Positions 1 through 7,664 of a DNA stretch of 48,452 bases are shown piece by piece. This stretch comes from a virus. Below the pieces are notes generated by a model. The model had not been told where the DNA came from, ran no database searches, and was given only the letters and a program-made list of their open reading frames with translations. Within the stretch, counting starts at the first letter, position 1. The number at the start of each line of letters is the position of its first letter. The stretch spans positions 1 through 48,452 of the IMG/VR virus record IMGVR_UViG_3300045950_000325. One strand, written 5' to 3'. Both the position numbers and the translations under genes were made by a program.

Positions 1-1953
1 TCACCGTAGTGCGGCTATGGCGGCTTGCCCCCCGGCCTCGTCATCGCCGACAAGGGCAGCAAGGCGCGCAAGCGCGTCCGCCACGATCTGACCCTGATCG
101 TGAATGTTGCGGATGATTTCGGCAGGTGAACGGTCGTCGAACTTGGCCACCATGCTCGGGTTCACGGCCTTGAGGTCGAAGACCGCAGCGTCGATGGCGG
201 CAGCCTGCGCCTCCAGTTCGCGTGCGCCCTTCTCCATTTCGCCGATGGTGGCGGTCAGGGCGACGATCTCTCGATCCGGTGCCTTCGCCTTCTTCAGGCG
301 TTTGAGCTGCTCCTTGTGATCGACGATTTCGGCCTTGGTCTCGGCGACCTTGGCAAGGACCGGCTCCATTTCCTCGCGCGCCTTCTTGCGGCGCGCTGCA
401 AAATCGACTGTCCACGAATAGCGACTGTCCGCCGCCGCCGTGGCATGGTCGGGCAGCAACGCGGCATAGGACGGGAACGGGTGGCCGGCATTGTCCTCCT
501 GCTCCTGCCAGTCGGCGGTCAGGTTGGCGGGCAGCGCATCGGCGGCAAGCGTCTGGCCGTCACCGTCGAAACCAAAATGCGCCAGGGTCAGCGGGGTCTT
601 CTTGCCCACCTTCACGTGGCTCAGGTCGTAATACCAGATGCGTTCGGTTTTCCGGCCCTTGGTGAAAAACAGCAGGTTCGTCTTGACGCCCGCGCCGGCG
701 GTCGAGAACACCCCACCCGGCAGGCTGACGATGGCCCAGAGGTCGCATTCATCGACCAGCTTGCGCTTGGTCTCGACAAAGGCGCTTTCGTTGGTCCGAA
801 ACAGCATGCCCTCGTCAAGGACGATGGCGCAGGTTCCGCCGGGCGCAAGCTCGGCCAGGATGTCCTGGACGAACAGGACCTGCGTCGAGCTGGTCTCGAA
901 GGGGAAGTTCTTCTGTGCGTCCTTGCCCTCCTTCCCGCCGAAGGGCGGGTTGGTCAGGATGACGTCGAACTGCTTCGGCGCGCCCTCGAACAGGGCCGCA
1001 TAGCTGGCCCGGCGGGTCAGCGAGTTGCCGTGCCAGAGGTTCGGCTGGTCGATCCCGTGCAGCACCAGATTGGCCAGCGTGATCGGGATGACGAGGTTTT
1101 CCTTTTCGCGGCCGAAGAAGGTGTCCTGTTTCAGCGCCTCCAGATCGGTGCTGAGCGGCGCGGCGCCAAGCCTGCGGGCGATATGTTCATAGGCGACGGC
1201 CAGAAAGCCGCCGGTGCCGCAGCACGGGTCATAGACGGTCTGGCCAAGTTTTGGGTCGACGGTATGGACCATCGCCCGGATCACCTCGCGCGGGGTGAAG
1301 AACTGGCCGCCGTCCGAGTTCTTCTCGCCCATCTTCAGCAGCAGGTCTTCATAGACCTGGCTCAGGGTGAAGAAATGCGTGTCGTCGATATGCTCGATGC
1401 TGATTTCATGCACGCGGTCGAGGATGTCGCGGAAATTCGTCTCGGAATCGACGCGCACCCGTTCGACCGCCGTCATGATCCGGCCGATGATGCGCTGCTT
1501 GGGCATGGCGGCCGGGTTCGGCAGGCCGGTGCGTGGGTCGATGTCGAGGGCGTGGAGCGCGGGCAGCAGCTCCTTGTTGATGAACTCGAACAGCTTGCCG
1601 TCGCCAGCCGCGAACAGCTCCTGCCGCTTCCAGCCGAACGGCTTGCCCTCGGGCGTCACGGGATGGCCGGGCTTGTCGGACCAGGGCGCGGCCCAGTCCT
1701 GCCAGCGGTAAGGCGCGCGCAGGGCCGGGGCGAAATCCCTGCGGCCCAGAGCCTCGGCTTCGTCGCGGTCGCGGGCCTCCTGCGCGTCCAGCAGGCGCAG
1801 GAACAGGATCCAGGTCAGTTCGGGAACATATTGCAGCGCGCTGGCGCAGTTCGAGCGCCGCATGATGTCGCAGATGCCCTTGACGAAGGTCGAAAGCGAT
1901 CTGATGCCATTAATTGACCGCTTGGTAGCCGGCGTCTCCTTCTTCCGCTTCAT
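1..1953 (-). CDS. hsdM: Type I restriction-modification DNA methyltransferase subunit (HsdM)
   Basis: N6-adenine methyltransferase subunit of a type I restriction-modification complex; it methylates the sequence chosen by HsdS and is needed for both modification and restriction. The 650-aa protein has an N-terminal helical HsdM domain (about residues 1-170), SAM-binding motif I 'DPCCGTGG' near residue 241 and catalytic motif IV 'NPPFGG' near residue 336. The C-terminal part (about 530-600) is rich in Lys/Glu/Ala and probably a coiled coil that contacts HsdS. Its ATG overlaps the hsdS stop as ATGA, so it is the last gene of an overlapping hsdR-hsdS-hsdM operon. The stop codon occupies the first three bases of the window, so the gene is complete. 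Family assignment is firm; target sequence is not predictable. Confidence 0.95.
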   Translation of the reverse strand: MKRKKETPATKRSINGIRSLSTFVKGICDIMRRSNCASALQYVPELTWILFLRLLDAQEARDRDEAEALGRRDFAPALRAPYRWQDWAAPWSDKPGHPVTPEGKPFGWKRQELFAAGDGKLFEFINKELLPALHALDIDPRTGLPNPAAMPKQRIIGRIMTAVERVRVDSETNFRDILDRVHEISIEHIDDTHFFTLSQVYEDLLLKMGEKNSDGGQFFTPREVIRAMVHTVDPKLGQTVYDPCCGTGGFLAVAYEHIARRLGAAPLSTDLEALKQDTFFGREKENLVIPITLANLVLHGIDQPNLWHGNSLTRRASYAALFEGAPKQFDVILTNPPFGGKEGKDAQKNFPFETSSTQVLFVQDILAELAPGGTCAIVLDEGMLFRTNESAFVETKRKLVDECDLWAIVSLPGGVFSTAGAGVKTNLLFFTKGRKTERIWYYDLSHVKVGKKTPLTLAHFGFDGDGQTLAADALPANLTADWQEQEDNAGHPFPSYAALLPDHATAAADSRYSWTVDFAARRKKAREEMEPVLAKVAETKAEIVDHKEQLKRLKKAKAPDREIVALTATIGEMEKGARELEAQAAAIDAAVFDLKAVNPSMVAKFDDRSPAEIIRNIHDQGQIVADALARLAALVGDDEAGGQAAIAALR

Positions 1954-2513
1954 TTTCGCCCCTCGAATGACGCAGCTACTATTCGGTGAGGCAGACTCTT
2001 AATGTCTGACAACTGCACATCAATAGCGGCTTTGATACTACTAATCTCGGCCCCAGCCAGCCGCAGGCGCTGAGCAAATTCCTGTTGGACATCATAGTCC
2101 GGGAGGACGACACATGCTTCGGCAAGTCTATTGAAAAGCATGCGTTCTCGTACCGCACCTCGCGCGAGTGATAGAATGCATTCATGACCGAGTGGTGAGC
2201 GTAGCCAGTGGTAGAAGAAATATGAATCGACGCTTCCTTCGTTGCCACGGAAAACAACGTAGTCCGGGCTGGTAATTCCCGGAAAATCGTCGTCTGTGAC
2301 AAATGCAACCGAGCCGATAAGGATGCGCATCGGGTTGTAAAAGATCGTCCCTGGCGCCACTGGCTTGTATTTGTGGGGGCTTTTCCCCGGGCGTTCCTTC
2401 GCAGGCGCCAATCCATCAACCGTTGCCCCATAAACGGGAAACTGAGCCCAATCGCCGCCTATACCACCTTTGATCTCGGTGAGAACGTCTCCTAGCCTAA
2501 TCTTGTTGGTCAC
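1950..2513 (-). CDS. hsdS: Half-size type I restriction specificity subunit (HsdS)
   Basis: Specificity subunit that would choose the DNA sequence for HsdM and HsdR. I place the start at the GTG at 2513, which overlaps the hsdR TGA as GTGA; the longer in-frame extension upstream is only antisense-quality sequence inside hsdR. This gives 187 aa, about half the usual 400 or more, with one target-recognition domain (about residues 1-145: 'NKIRLGDVLTEIKGG' start, 'FYNPMRI' and 'SPDYVVFRG' typical of TRDs) followed by one conserved helix ('QQEFAQRLRLAGAEISSIKA'). Established half-size HsdS subunits pair as dimers and read symmetric sites. The gene is visibly richer in A+T than hsdR and hsdM, consistent with exchange of the TRD. 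Function inferred from family and operon. Confidence 0.85.
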   Translation of the reverse strand: MTNKIRLGDVLTEIKGGIGGDWAQFPVYGATVDGLAPAKERPGKSPHKYKPVAPGTIFYNPMRILIGSVAFVTDDDFPGITSPDYVVFRGNEGSVDSYFFYHWLRSPLGHECILSLARGAVRERMLFNRLAEACVVLPDYDVQQEFAQRLRLAGAEISSIKAAIDVQLSDIKSLPHRIVAASFEGRK

Positions 2514-4918
2514 GCCCCAAACAACCTTCCCTTCGCCTCGCGCACCACGTCGGCCGGCTTCCCGAGCGCGGCGATCGCGGCGAGCCCGCCTGCCATGCGG
2601 ATTTCCGGAACATCCCACAGCGCCGGTGTTTCCAGCGCATCGGTGCCGCCCTGCGCGAACTGGTGTCCAAAACCCTTCAACACGATGGCGGCGCGGTCGT
2701 CCATGCCCGCGAACCAGTCGCGGTTCAAGTCGATATATTGCCGCCCGCGTTCGCCCCGCCGCAGCGCGCGGGCGTGATAGCCGTGGTGGCCGAAGACATC
2801 GAACATGTCGAAATCCGCCATGCGGTCGATGTCGCGGATCACCTCGGGGCTGAAATTCTCGCCCAGAAGGTGGTCGATCAGGTCGCGGCGGCGGGCGGTC
2901 TCGATCCACAGGTCGCGGAACTGGTCCAGCGTGCCGGCCTCGGCAAGGACGCGGGCCATCACCTCGCGGCGGTATTCGTCAACCGGAATCGGCGTGTCGC
3001 GCCCGTCGCGGCTGACCAGGATGAACCGCCCCTGCGGGTTGATCAGCACCTGCTTGCCGCCGATCTCGGCCACCGACGGCCCGTCGCCGCCCTCACCCCC
3101 GCCATCCTCGCCGCCACCCCGGCCGCCGCCCTCGCCGCGCGGCCGGGGCGGCTTGGTGATGAACTCGGTCCCGAACAGGTCGGTGACCCCGGTATAGTCG
3201 TAAAGCCAGAACTTGAACTTGGCCGTTTCCTCGTGGATGCGCGTGCCGCGCCCGACCATCTGGTAGAACTTGATCGGCGATTGCAGGTAGCGGAAGAAGA
3301 CGACGGCATTGAGCCGTTCGATATCCACGCCCGCCTCCAGCAGATCGACCGTGCATGCGATGAAGGCGCGTTCGCCCGATCCCCGCATCGGCTCGATCAT
3401 GTCGGCGCCGTTGTTCGGCCCGCCCATGCATTTGAAGGCGTAGTGGTCCTTGGGTTCGTGCCCGTTCTCGCGGCACCAGCGGACATAGAGGTTGTTCATG
3501 TGCTGGGCTGCGCGGTCGGCATGGATCTCGCGCGTGCAGAAGATGATGACCTTCTGTTCGGGGCCGCCGTTCTGGCACAGAAGCTGGAACAGGTCCTCGC
3601 ACATCTTGGGCGTGCGGAGTTCGATGAACAGCTCGTCGTCGAAGTCCTTGCCGGTATATTGCGGCTTGGTCAGGTCGTCCTCGGTCAGGGGCAGCCCGGT
3701 GCGGATGTCGCGGACGCCGGACTTGAGGATTTCCTCACGTGTGAAGACGAGGTTGTCGATGCTGGCCTTGCGCTTCACGATCTCGCAGGCGGCAAGATAG
3801 CCGTCCTCCTGCGCCTCGATCAGGGTGTATTCGTAGACCGGCTCGCCGAAGTATTTGCGGTTGTTGGCGGTGATTTCTTGATCCTCGGCGCTGGCCTGCT
3901 TCGATTCTTCCAGCTTGCGGGGCGTCGCGGTCAGGCCGATGTGGATGGCATTCGGGTTCCGACGCAGGACCTCGGACCATTTGCCCCAGGCCGAGCGGTG
4001 GCATTCGTCGATGATGATGACGCTGAAGGCATCCTCGCCGTAATGCTCGCTCAGGAAGCTGGCGAACCCCTCGTCATCGTCGAGGCCCAGCGTCTGGTAG
4101 GTCGCGATATGGATGCGGGCGTTCTGCGCCGCATTGCCGCCGCGCTCGGTCTTCACGATGCGGACATTGTCGCCGAACGCGGCCTTGAGCTTGGTATAGG
4201 CCTGTTCGCGCAACTCGTCCCGGTCGCAAAGGAACAGGGCCGGTTTCGGCAGTTGCCCCGCCTGTGACAACCGCCACAGCAGGTTGGTGGCGATGATGGT
4301 CTTGCCCGCGCCCGTGGCCAGCGTCAGCAGCACCCGCGGCGCGAGGCCGGATCGGCGGTCCAGGATGATCTTTTCGAAGGCAGCGCGGATCGCCGCATCC
4401 TGATAGTAGCGCCCCTGCGCCCAGGCCGGACTGTCGGCCTGAAACAGGATTGCTGCCGCGGGGGCGTTCAGGTCGATACCGTTGTCGCGCGCATAGCGCG
4501 CCGTCAGGTCGGGATGGGCCGGAAAATCCGGGAACGGGAAGGGTCCGGTCTGCAGGCTGGTGAAGCAGTCATATTCGCCATAACGGTGGCCGTTGGTCGA
4601 AAAGACGTACTTGACCTCGTAACGCTGGCAGTCGGCATAGGCCTTCGCCTGCTGCATGCCTCTGAGAGGGTCGTCGCCCTCCTTCTTGGCCTCGAGAACC
4701 GCGATAGGCATCGATTTCGGCATGCCGCCGGCCTGGACGCAAAGCAGATAGTCCGTCCGGCCAGGCCCCTTGCGCCGTCGTCCCTTGGGGCCGGTGGGCT
4801 CGACCGGCGGAGGGGTCAGCACGGTTTCCAGCGTCACCTGATCCCGGCTGACATAGCCCTTCGACCGGAGAACAGGGTCGATCAGATGAAATCGCGTATC
4901 GGCCTCATTCATTCCCAT
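2510..4918 (-). CDS. hsdR: Type I restriction endonuclease subunit R (HsdR, EcoEI-like)
   Basis: ATP-dependent translocase and nuclease subunit of the type I system; it cuts unmodified DNA away from the recognition site. The 802-aa protein has an N-terminal nuclease region with D56 and the E76-A-K78 motif of PD-(D/E)XK enzymes, Walker A 'ATGAGKT' near residue 200, a 'DECH' box near residue 302, 'LTATPRK' (motif III) and the C-terminal helicase lobe with 'QMVGRGTR'. A Gly/Glu-rich linker follows ('GEGGGRGGGEDGGGEGG', around residue 600), then the EcoEI-type C-terminal domain that binds HsdM/HsdS. First gene of the operon; its stop overlaps the hsdS start. No inactivating change is visible. Order R-S-M is less usual than R-M-S or M-S-R. 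Confidence 0.95.
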   Translation of the reverse strand: MGMNEADTRFHLIDPVLRSKGYVSRDQVTLETVLTPPPVEPTGPKGRRRKGPGRTDYLLCVQAGGMPKSMPIAVLEAKKEGDDPLRGMQQAKAYADCQRYEVKYVFSTNGHRYGEYDCFTSLQTGPFPFPDFPAHPDLTARYARDNGIDLNAPAAAILFQADSPAWAQGRYYQDAAIRAAFEKIILDRRSGLAPRVLLTLATGAGKTIIATNLLWRLSQAGQLPKPALFLCDRDELREQAYTKLKAAFGDNVRIVKTERGGNAAQNARIHIATYQTLGLDDDEGFASFLSEHYGEDAFSVIIIDECHRSAWGKWSEVLRRNPNAIHIGLTATPRKLEESKQASAEDQEITANNRKYFGEPVYEYTLIEAQEDGYLAACEIVKRKASIDNLVFTREEILKSGVRDIRTGLPLTEDDLTKPQYTGKDFDDELFIELRTPKMCEDLFQLLCQNGGPEQKVIIFCTREIHADRAAQHMNNLYVRWCRENGHEPKDHYAFKCMGGPNNGADMIEPMRGSGERAFIACTVDLLEAGVDIERLNAVVFFRYLQSPIKFYQMVGRGTRIHEETAKFKFWLYDYTGVTDLFGTEFITKPPRPRGEGGGRGGGEDGGGEGGDGPSVAEIGGKQVLINPQGRFILVSRDGRDTPIPVDEYRREVMARVLAEAGTLDQFRDLWIETARRRDLIDHLLGENFSPEVIRDIDRMADFDMFDVFGHHGYHARALRRGERGRQYIDLNRDWFAGMDDRAAIVLKGFGHQFAQGGTDALETPALWDVPEIRMAGGLAAIAALGKPADVVREAKGRLFGA

Positions 4919-5115
4919 CAGAATGCTCGGCCGCGAACTGGCGCTTCCAGAATATGACTGATCTTGCGTTCGGTCGCTACCATGTCGCTCTCATCTGTCG
5001 GGTGGCAACGGCATTGCCGCGTGCCCCAATATGAGTTGACATTGCCGCCGATGATCGGCGCAGCCTAAGCCGCCGACGTGGCAAGGTGCAAGCTGTTCCC
5101 GGCATTTGGCAGAAT
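4919..5115. other. Intergenic gap between hsdR and the integration cassette
   Basis: No gene seen. The gap is less GC-rich than its surroundings and should hold the hsdR promoter. It carries a short palindrome, CGCCGAT-G-ATCGGCG, at 5046-5060. As the outer side of the recombinase cassette it is a plausible place for the left attachment site, but no repeat of it was recognised at the right end, so this is inference only. Confidence 0.4.
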
Positions 5116-5502
5116 TCAGAACCGGAACAGCTTTCTCTGCTCGGCCCAGTCTTCCGGCGGGGCTTCGCGCAATGATTCGAGCGTCAAGTCGCGCGACTGA
5201 CGGCCGTCGAGGATGGCCTCAACGAGATCGGGGGCCAGCTGGGCAAGCCGTGAGACCCGGGTCAGGTACGGCGCCGCGATGCCCTCACGCTCGGCCAGTT
5301 CGGCGATGGTGGCGAATTCGCCCGAGTCCAGCATGCGCTTCCAGCGGAACGCCCGCGCCAGCGCCTTGACGAGGGCATCATCGGGGCGGCGCTGGGTGAC
5401 CGCGCCCTCCGGCAGCTGCATTTCCTTCCGCCCGCCGCGTTTCACGAGGCGGAACGGGACATGGATGGTGACGGTTTCGGGGATTGGCGTGGCGCGGGTC
5501 AT
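5116..5502 (-). CDS. Small HTH protein of the recombinase cassette
   Basis: 128-aa protein whose ATG overlaps the recombinase stop codon (ATGA), so it is co-translated with it. The N-terminus is basic ('VPFRLVKRGGRKEM'). The middle (about residues 60-95, 'TIAELAEREGIAAPYLTRVS') reads as a helix-turn-helix of the ParB/KorB or resolvase type, followed by 'LAPDLVEAILDGRQ', which is typical of small proteins encoded after large serine recombinases in alphaproteobacteria. It may be a DNA-binding accessory or directionality factor for the recombinase, or a regulator of the cassette. Neither role is proven for this family. The gene is certain; the function is inferred from HTH and context. Confidence 0.8.
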   Translation of the reverse strand: MTRATPIPETVTIHVPFRLVKRGGRKEMQLPEGAVTQRRPDDALVKALARAFRWKRMLDSGEFATIAELAEREGIAAPYLTRVSRLAQLAPDLVEAILDGRQSRDLTLESLREAPPEDWAEQRKLFRF

Positions 5503-6818
5503 GCGGCTCCTATGTCGGTGGTGACTTCGCGCGCGAGGCCGGCCAGCCCGTCCATGCGCAGCCGGACGTTCAGCCCTTCGGTGCCGATCTCGACCCGCTC
5601 AACCAGCAGCCCGACGATGCGCGCCTGTTCGGCGGGGAAGAGTTCATCCCACAGCGGGTCCAGCCGGGTCAGCGCCGCGCGGGCGTCGGCCTCGGTGGCG
5701 TCGCCGTCCTGCACCCGGGCGGCCTTCCATGTGCCCGCCACGATCTCGGGCTGGCGGAACACCGCGCGGAGCTGGTCGATGACGGCCGCCTCGATCTCGC
5801 CCGCAGGGACGCGGCCGATGGGACAGGCTCCCGCGCCATGCTTCAGCACCGTCTGGCTGACATAGTAGCGGTACAGCTTGTCGCCCTTGCGGGTATGGGT
5901 CGGCGAGAAGGCCGCGCCATCGGGACCATAGACGAGCCCCTTCAGCAATGCGGGTGTGTCGGCACGAGTGCGTGCGGCGCGCTTGCGCGGGCTTTCCTTC
6001 AGGATGGCATGGGCCCTGTCCCAGAGCGCGCGGTCGATGATCGCATCGTGCTCGCCCGGATAGCTGTCGCCCTTGTGGACGGCCTCGCCGATATAGGCGC
6101 GGTTGCCGAGCATCCTGTAGATGTATTTCTTGTCGATCCGGTTGCCGCGCGGGGTCCGGATGCCGCGCGTGCCGACTTCGCGCGCCAGTTCCGTGCAGGA
6201 GCCGATCTCGAGGAAGCGGGCAAAGATCCAGCGCACTTGCGCGGCGGCGTCTTCGTCGACCAGCAGCTTCCGGTTTTCGACGCGGTAGCCGAAGGGCGGC
6301 ACCCCGCCCATCCACATGCCCTTCTTCCGGCTGGCGGCGACCTTGTCGCGGATGCGTTCAGCCGTGACCTCACGCTCGAACTGGGCGAAGGACAGCAGGA
6401 TGTTCAACGTCAGCCGCCCCATGGACGTGGTGGTGTTGAACGACTGGGTGACGGAGACGAAGGTCACGCCGTTACGGTCGAACACCTCGACCAGCTTGGC
6501 GAAGTCGGCCAGCGAGCGGCTGAGGCGGTCGATCTTGTAGACTACGACCACGTCGACCAGCCCGTCCTCGATATCCTCCAGCAGCCTCTTCAATCCGGGG
6601 CGCTCCAGTGTACCGCCCGAAATGCCGCCATCGTCGTACTGATCGCGCACCAGCACCCAGCCCTCGGAGCGTTGGCTGGCGATGTAGGATTCGCAGGCCT
6701 CGCGCTGGGCATGCAGGCTGTTGAATTCCTGCTCCAGCCCTTCCTCGGAGGACTTCCGGGTGTAGACCGCGCAGCGCAGCTTGCGGACGACCTTCGATTT
6801 TTCCGGCGGCTTCGTCAT
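5499..6818 (-). CDS. Large serine recombinase (phage integrase)
   Basis: Site-specific recombinase expected to integrate and excise the prophage. I start it at ATG 6818, which overlaps the upstream DUF2924 stop (ATGA), giving 439 aa. The N-terminal resolvase domain begins at about residue 14 with 'CAVYTRKSSEEG'; S23 is the likely nucleophile. Also present are the recombinase signature 'KIDRLSRSLADF' near residue 100 and 'AQFEREVTAERIRDK' leading into the long helix. The Recombinase domain follows ('FGYRVENRKLLVDEDAAAQV', then 'NRIDKKYIYRMLGNRAYIG'), and then a C-terminal region that resembles the zinc-ribbon domain but has few cysteines. Serine integrases of this class need short, unrelated attB/attP sites, which is why flanking direct repeats are hard to see. 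Confidence 0.93.
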   Translation of the reverse strand: MTKPPEKSKVVRKLRCAVYTRKSSEEGLEQEFNSLHAQREACESYIASQRSEGWVLVRDQYDDGGISGGTLERPGLKRLLEDIEDGLVDVVVVYKIDRLSRSLADFAKLVEVFDRNGVTFVSVTQSFNTTTSMGRLTLNILLSFAQFEREVTAERIRDKVAASRKKGMWMGGVPPFGYRVENRKLLVDEDAAAQVRWIFARFLEIGSCTELAREVGTRGIRTPRGNRIDKKYIYRMLGNRAYIGEAVHKGDSYPGEHDAIIDRALWDRAHAILKESPRKRAARTRADTPALLKGLVYGPDGAAFSPTHTRKGDKLYRYYVSQTVLKHGAGACPIGRVPAGEIEAAVIDQLRAVFRQPEIVAGTWKAARVQDGDATEADARAALTRLDPLWDELFPAEQARIVGLLVERVEIGTEGLNVRLRMDGLAGLAREVTTDIGAA

Positions 6819-7270
6819 CTCCGCCCCCTGTGGTTCTTGAGGCCGAAGAAGACCCACCCGTTCCAGCGGGTGCCGGTGATGGCGCGGGCGATGGCGGACA
6901 GCGACTTGTAGGGCCGCCCCTGCCATTCGAAGCCGTCGGCGGTGACGGTGACGATCTGCTCGACGCCCTGCCACTCGCGCAGCAGCCGCGTGCCGGTGAT
7001 CGGGCGGTCGTGATCGGCGCGGATGATCCGCTTCGCCCGGTCGCCGCCGTCAAGTTCCTCGCCCAGCCGCTCAAGGCGCCGGATCGTCTCCGGCTTCAGC
7101 CCGCCATAGGCCAGTTCCTGGATGCGATAGGCGATACGGCTTTCAAGGTAGCGGCGGTTGAACGGCGGCGGCTCGCTGTCGAACAGGTCGCGCCACTGTT
7201 TCTTCAGGTCGGGCGTCGGCGTGGTCTTGAGCGTGGCCAGGCGCGCTGGGATGGGATCGGGCTTGTTCAT
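6815..7270 (-). CDS. DUF2924 family protein, recombinase-associated
   Basis: 151-aa DUF2924 protein. The start at ATG 7270 is chosen because GGAG lies six bases upstream and the ATG overlaps the stop of the 67-aa gene (ATGA); 20 further in-frame codons upstream look noncoding. Family landmarks: 'LKKQWRDLFDSEPPP', 'RIAYRIQELAYGGL', 'TRLLREWQGVE' and 'WQGRPYKSLSAIARAITGTR' near the end. DUF2924 genes commonly sit directly upstream of serine recombinases in alphaproteobacterial mobile elements. The biochemical role is unknown; a recombination accessory or DNA-binding function is a reasonable inference from this linkage. Basic and without membrane segments. Confidence 0.92.
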   Translation of the reverse strand: MNKPDPIPARLATLKTTPTPDLKKQWRDLFDSEPPPFNRRYLESRIAYRIQELAYGGLKPETIRRLERLGEELDGGDRAKRIIRADHDRPITGTRLLREWQGVEQIVTVTADGFEWQGRPYKSLSAIARAITGTRWNGWVFFGLKNHRGRR

Positions 7271-7470
7271 GCATTTCTCCGGTGAGTTGGAGTTGCATGA
7301 CGGCATTGGTCGGGCGGATAGTGTAGGCAACGTTCTCCAGTCTCGTCAGATACTTCGTCCCGATCGCGCATCCGCAGCCGAACCAGCCCGAGCGCCAGCA
7401 GGCCGCACAGCTCGGCGCGGCGTTCTGCGGGCGTCATCTGATCGGGCGGTAGGGCGTTGGGGCGTTTCAT
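7267..7470 (-). CDS. Small conserved protein, first gene of the recombinase cassette
   Basis: 67-aa protein whose stop overlaps the DUF2924 start (ATGA). The core 'MTPAERRAELCGLLALGLVRL' is a motif I recognise from small proteins preceding DUF2924/recombinase pairs. Translation could start at ATG 7470 or at the internal Met of that core; neither has a strong Shine-Dalgarno. Function unknown. It leads a four-gene minus-strand operon (this gene, DUF2924, recombinase, HTH) with a four-base overlap at every junction. Confidence 0.75.
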   Translation of the reverse strand: MKRPNALPPDQMTPAERRAELCGLLALGLVRLRMRDRDEVSDETGERCLHYPPDQCRHATPTHRRNA

Positions 7471-7664
7471 GTGAGGCGGGTCCGAGCTGCAGGGGCTTCA
7501 TCCGTAAAAAGCCATCTGCCGCGCGGAATCGGGACATCGGTCCAGAAACGGTCATGGTGGGTGCGCCTGCCTCTTCAGGTTGCGCTTCGGTCTTGTTTTG
7601 TTCGATTGAATCGTCAGACTGGCGTTCCGCAAAGTGTAGTGAGGACAGCAAGTAGGAGGGCCAG

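Noticed and set aside
316-1917. 533-codon plus-strand frame across hsdM, and 534 codons at 2663-4267 across hsdR
   Set aside because: Mirror frames of firmly identified hsd genes; composition is that of antisense high-GC DNA.
4919-5115. Direct repeat of the left gap at the right end as attL/attR
   Set aside because: No matching stretch was found by eye in 47206-47660; serine integrases use short cores that cannot be identified without an empty site.
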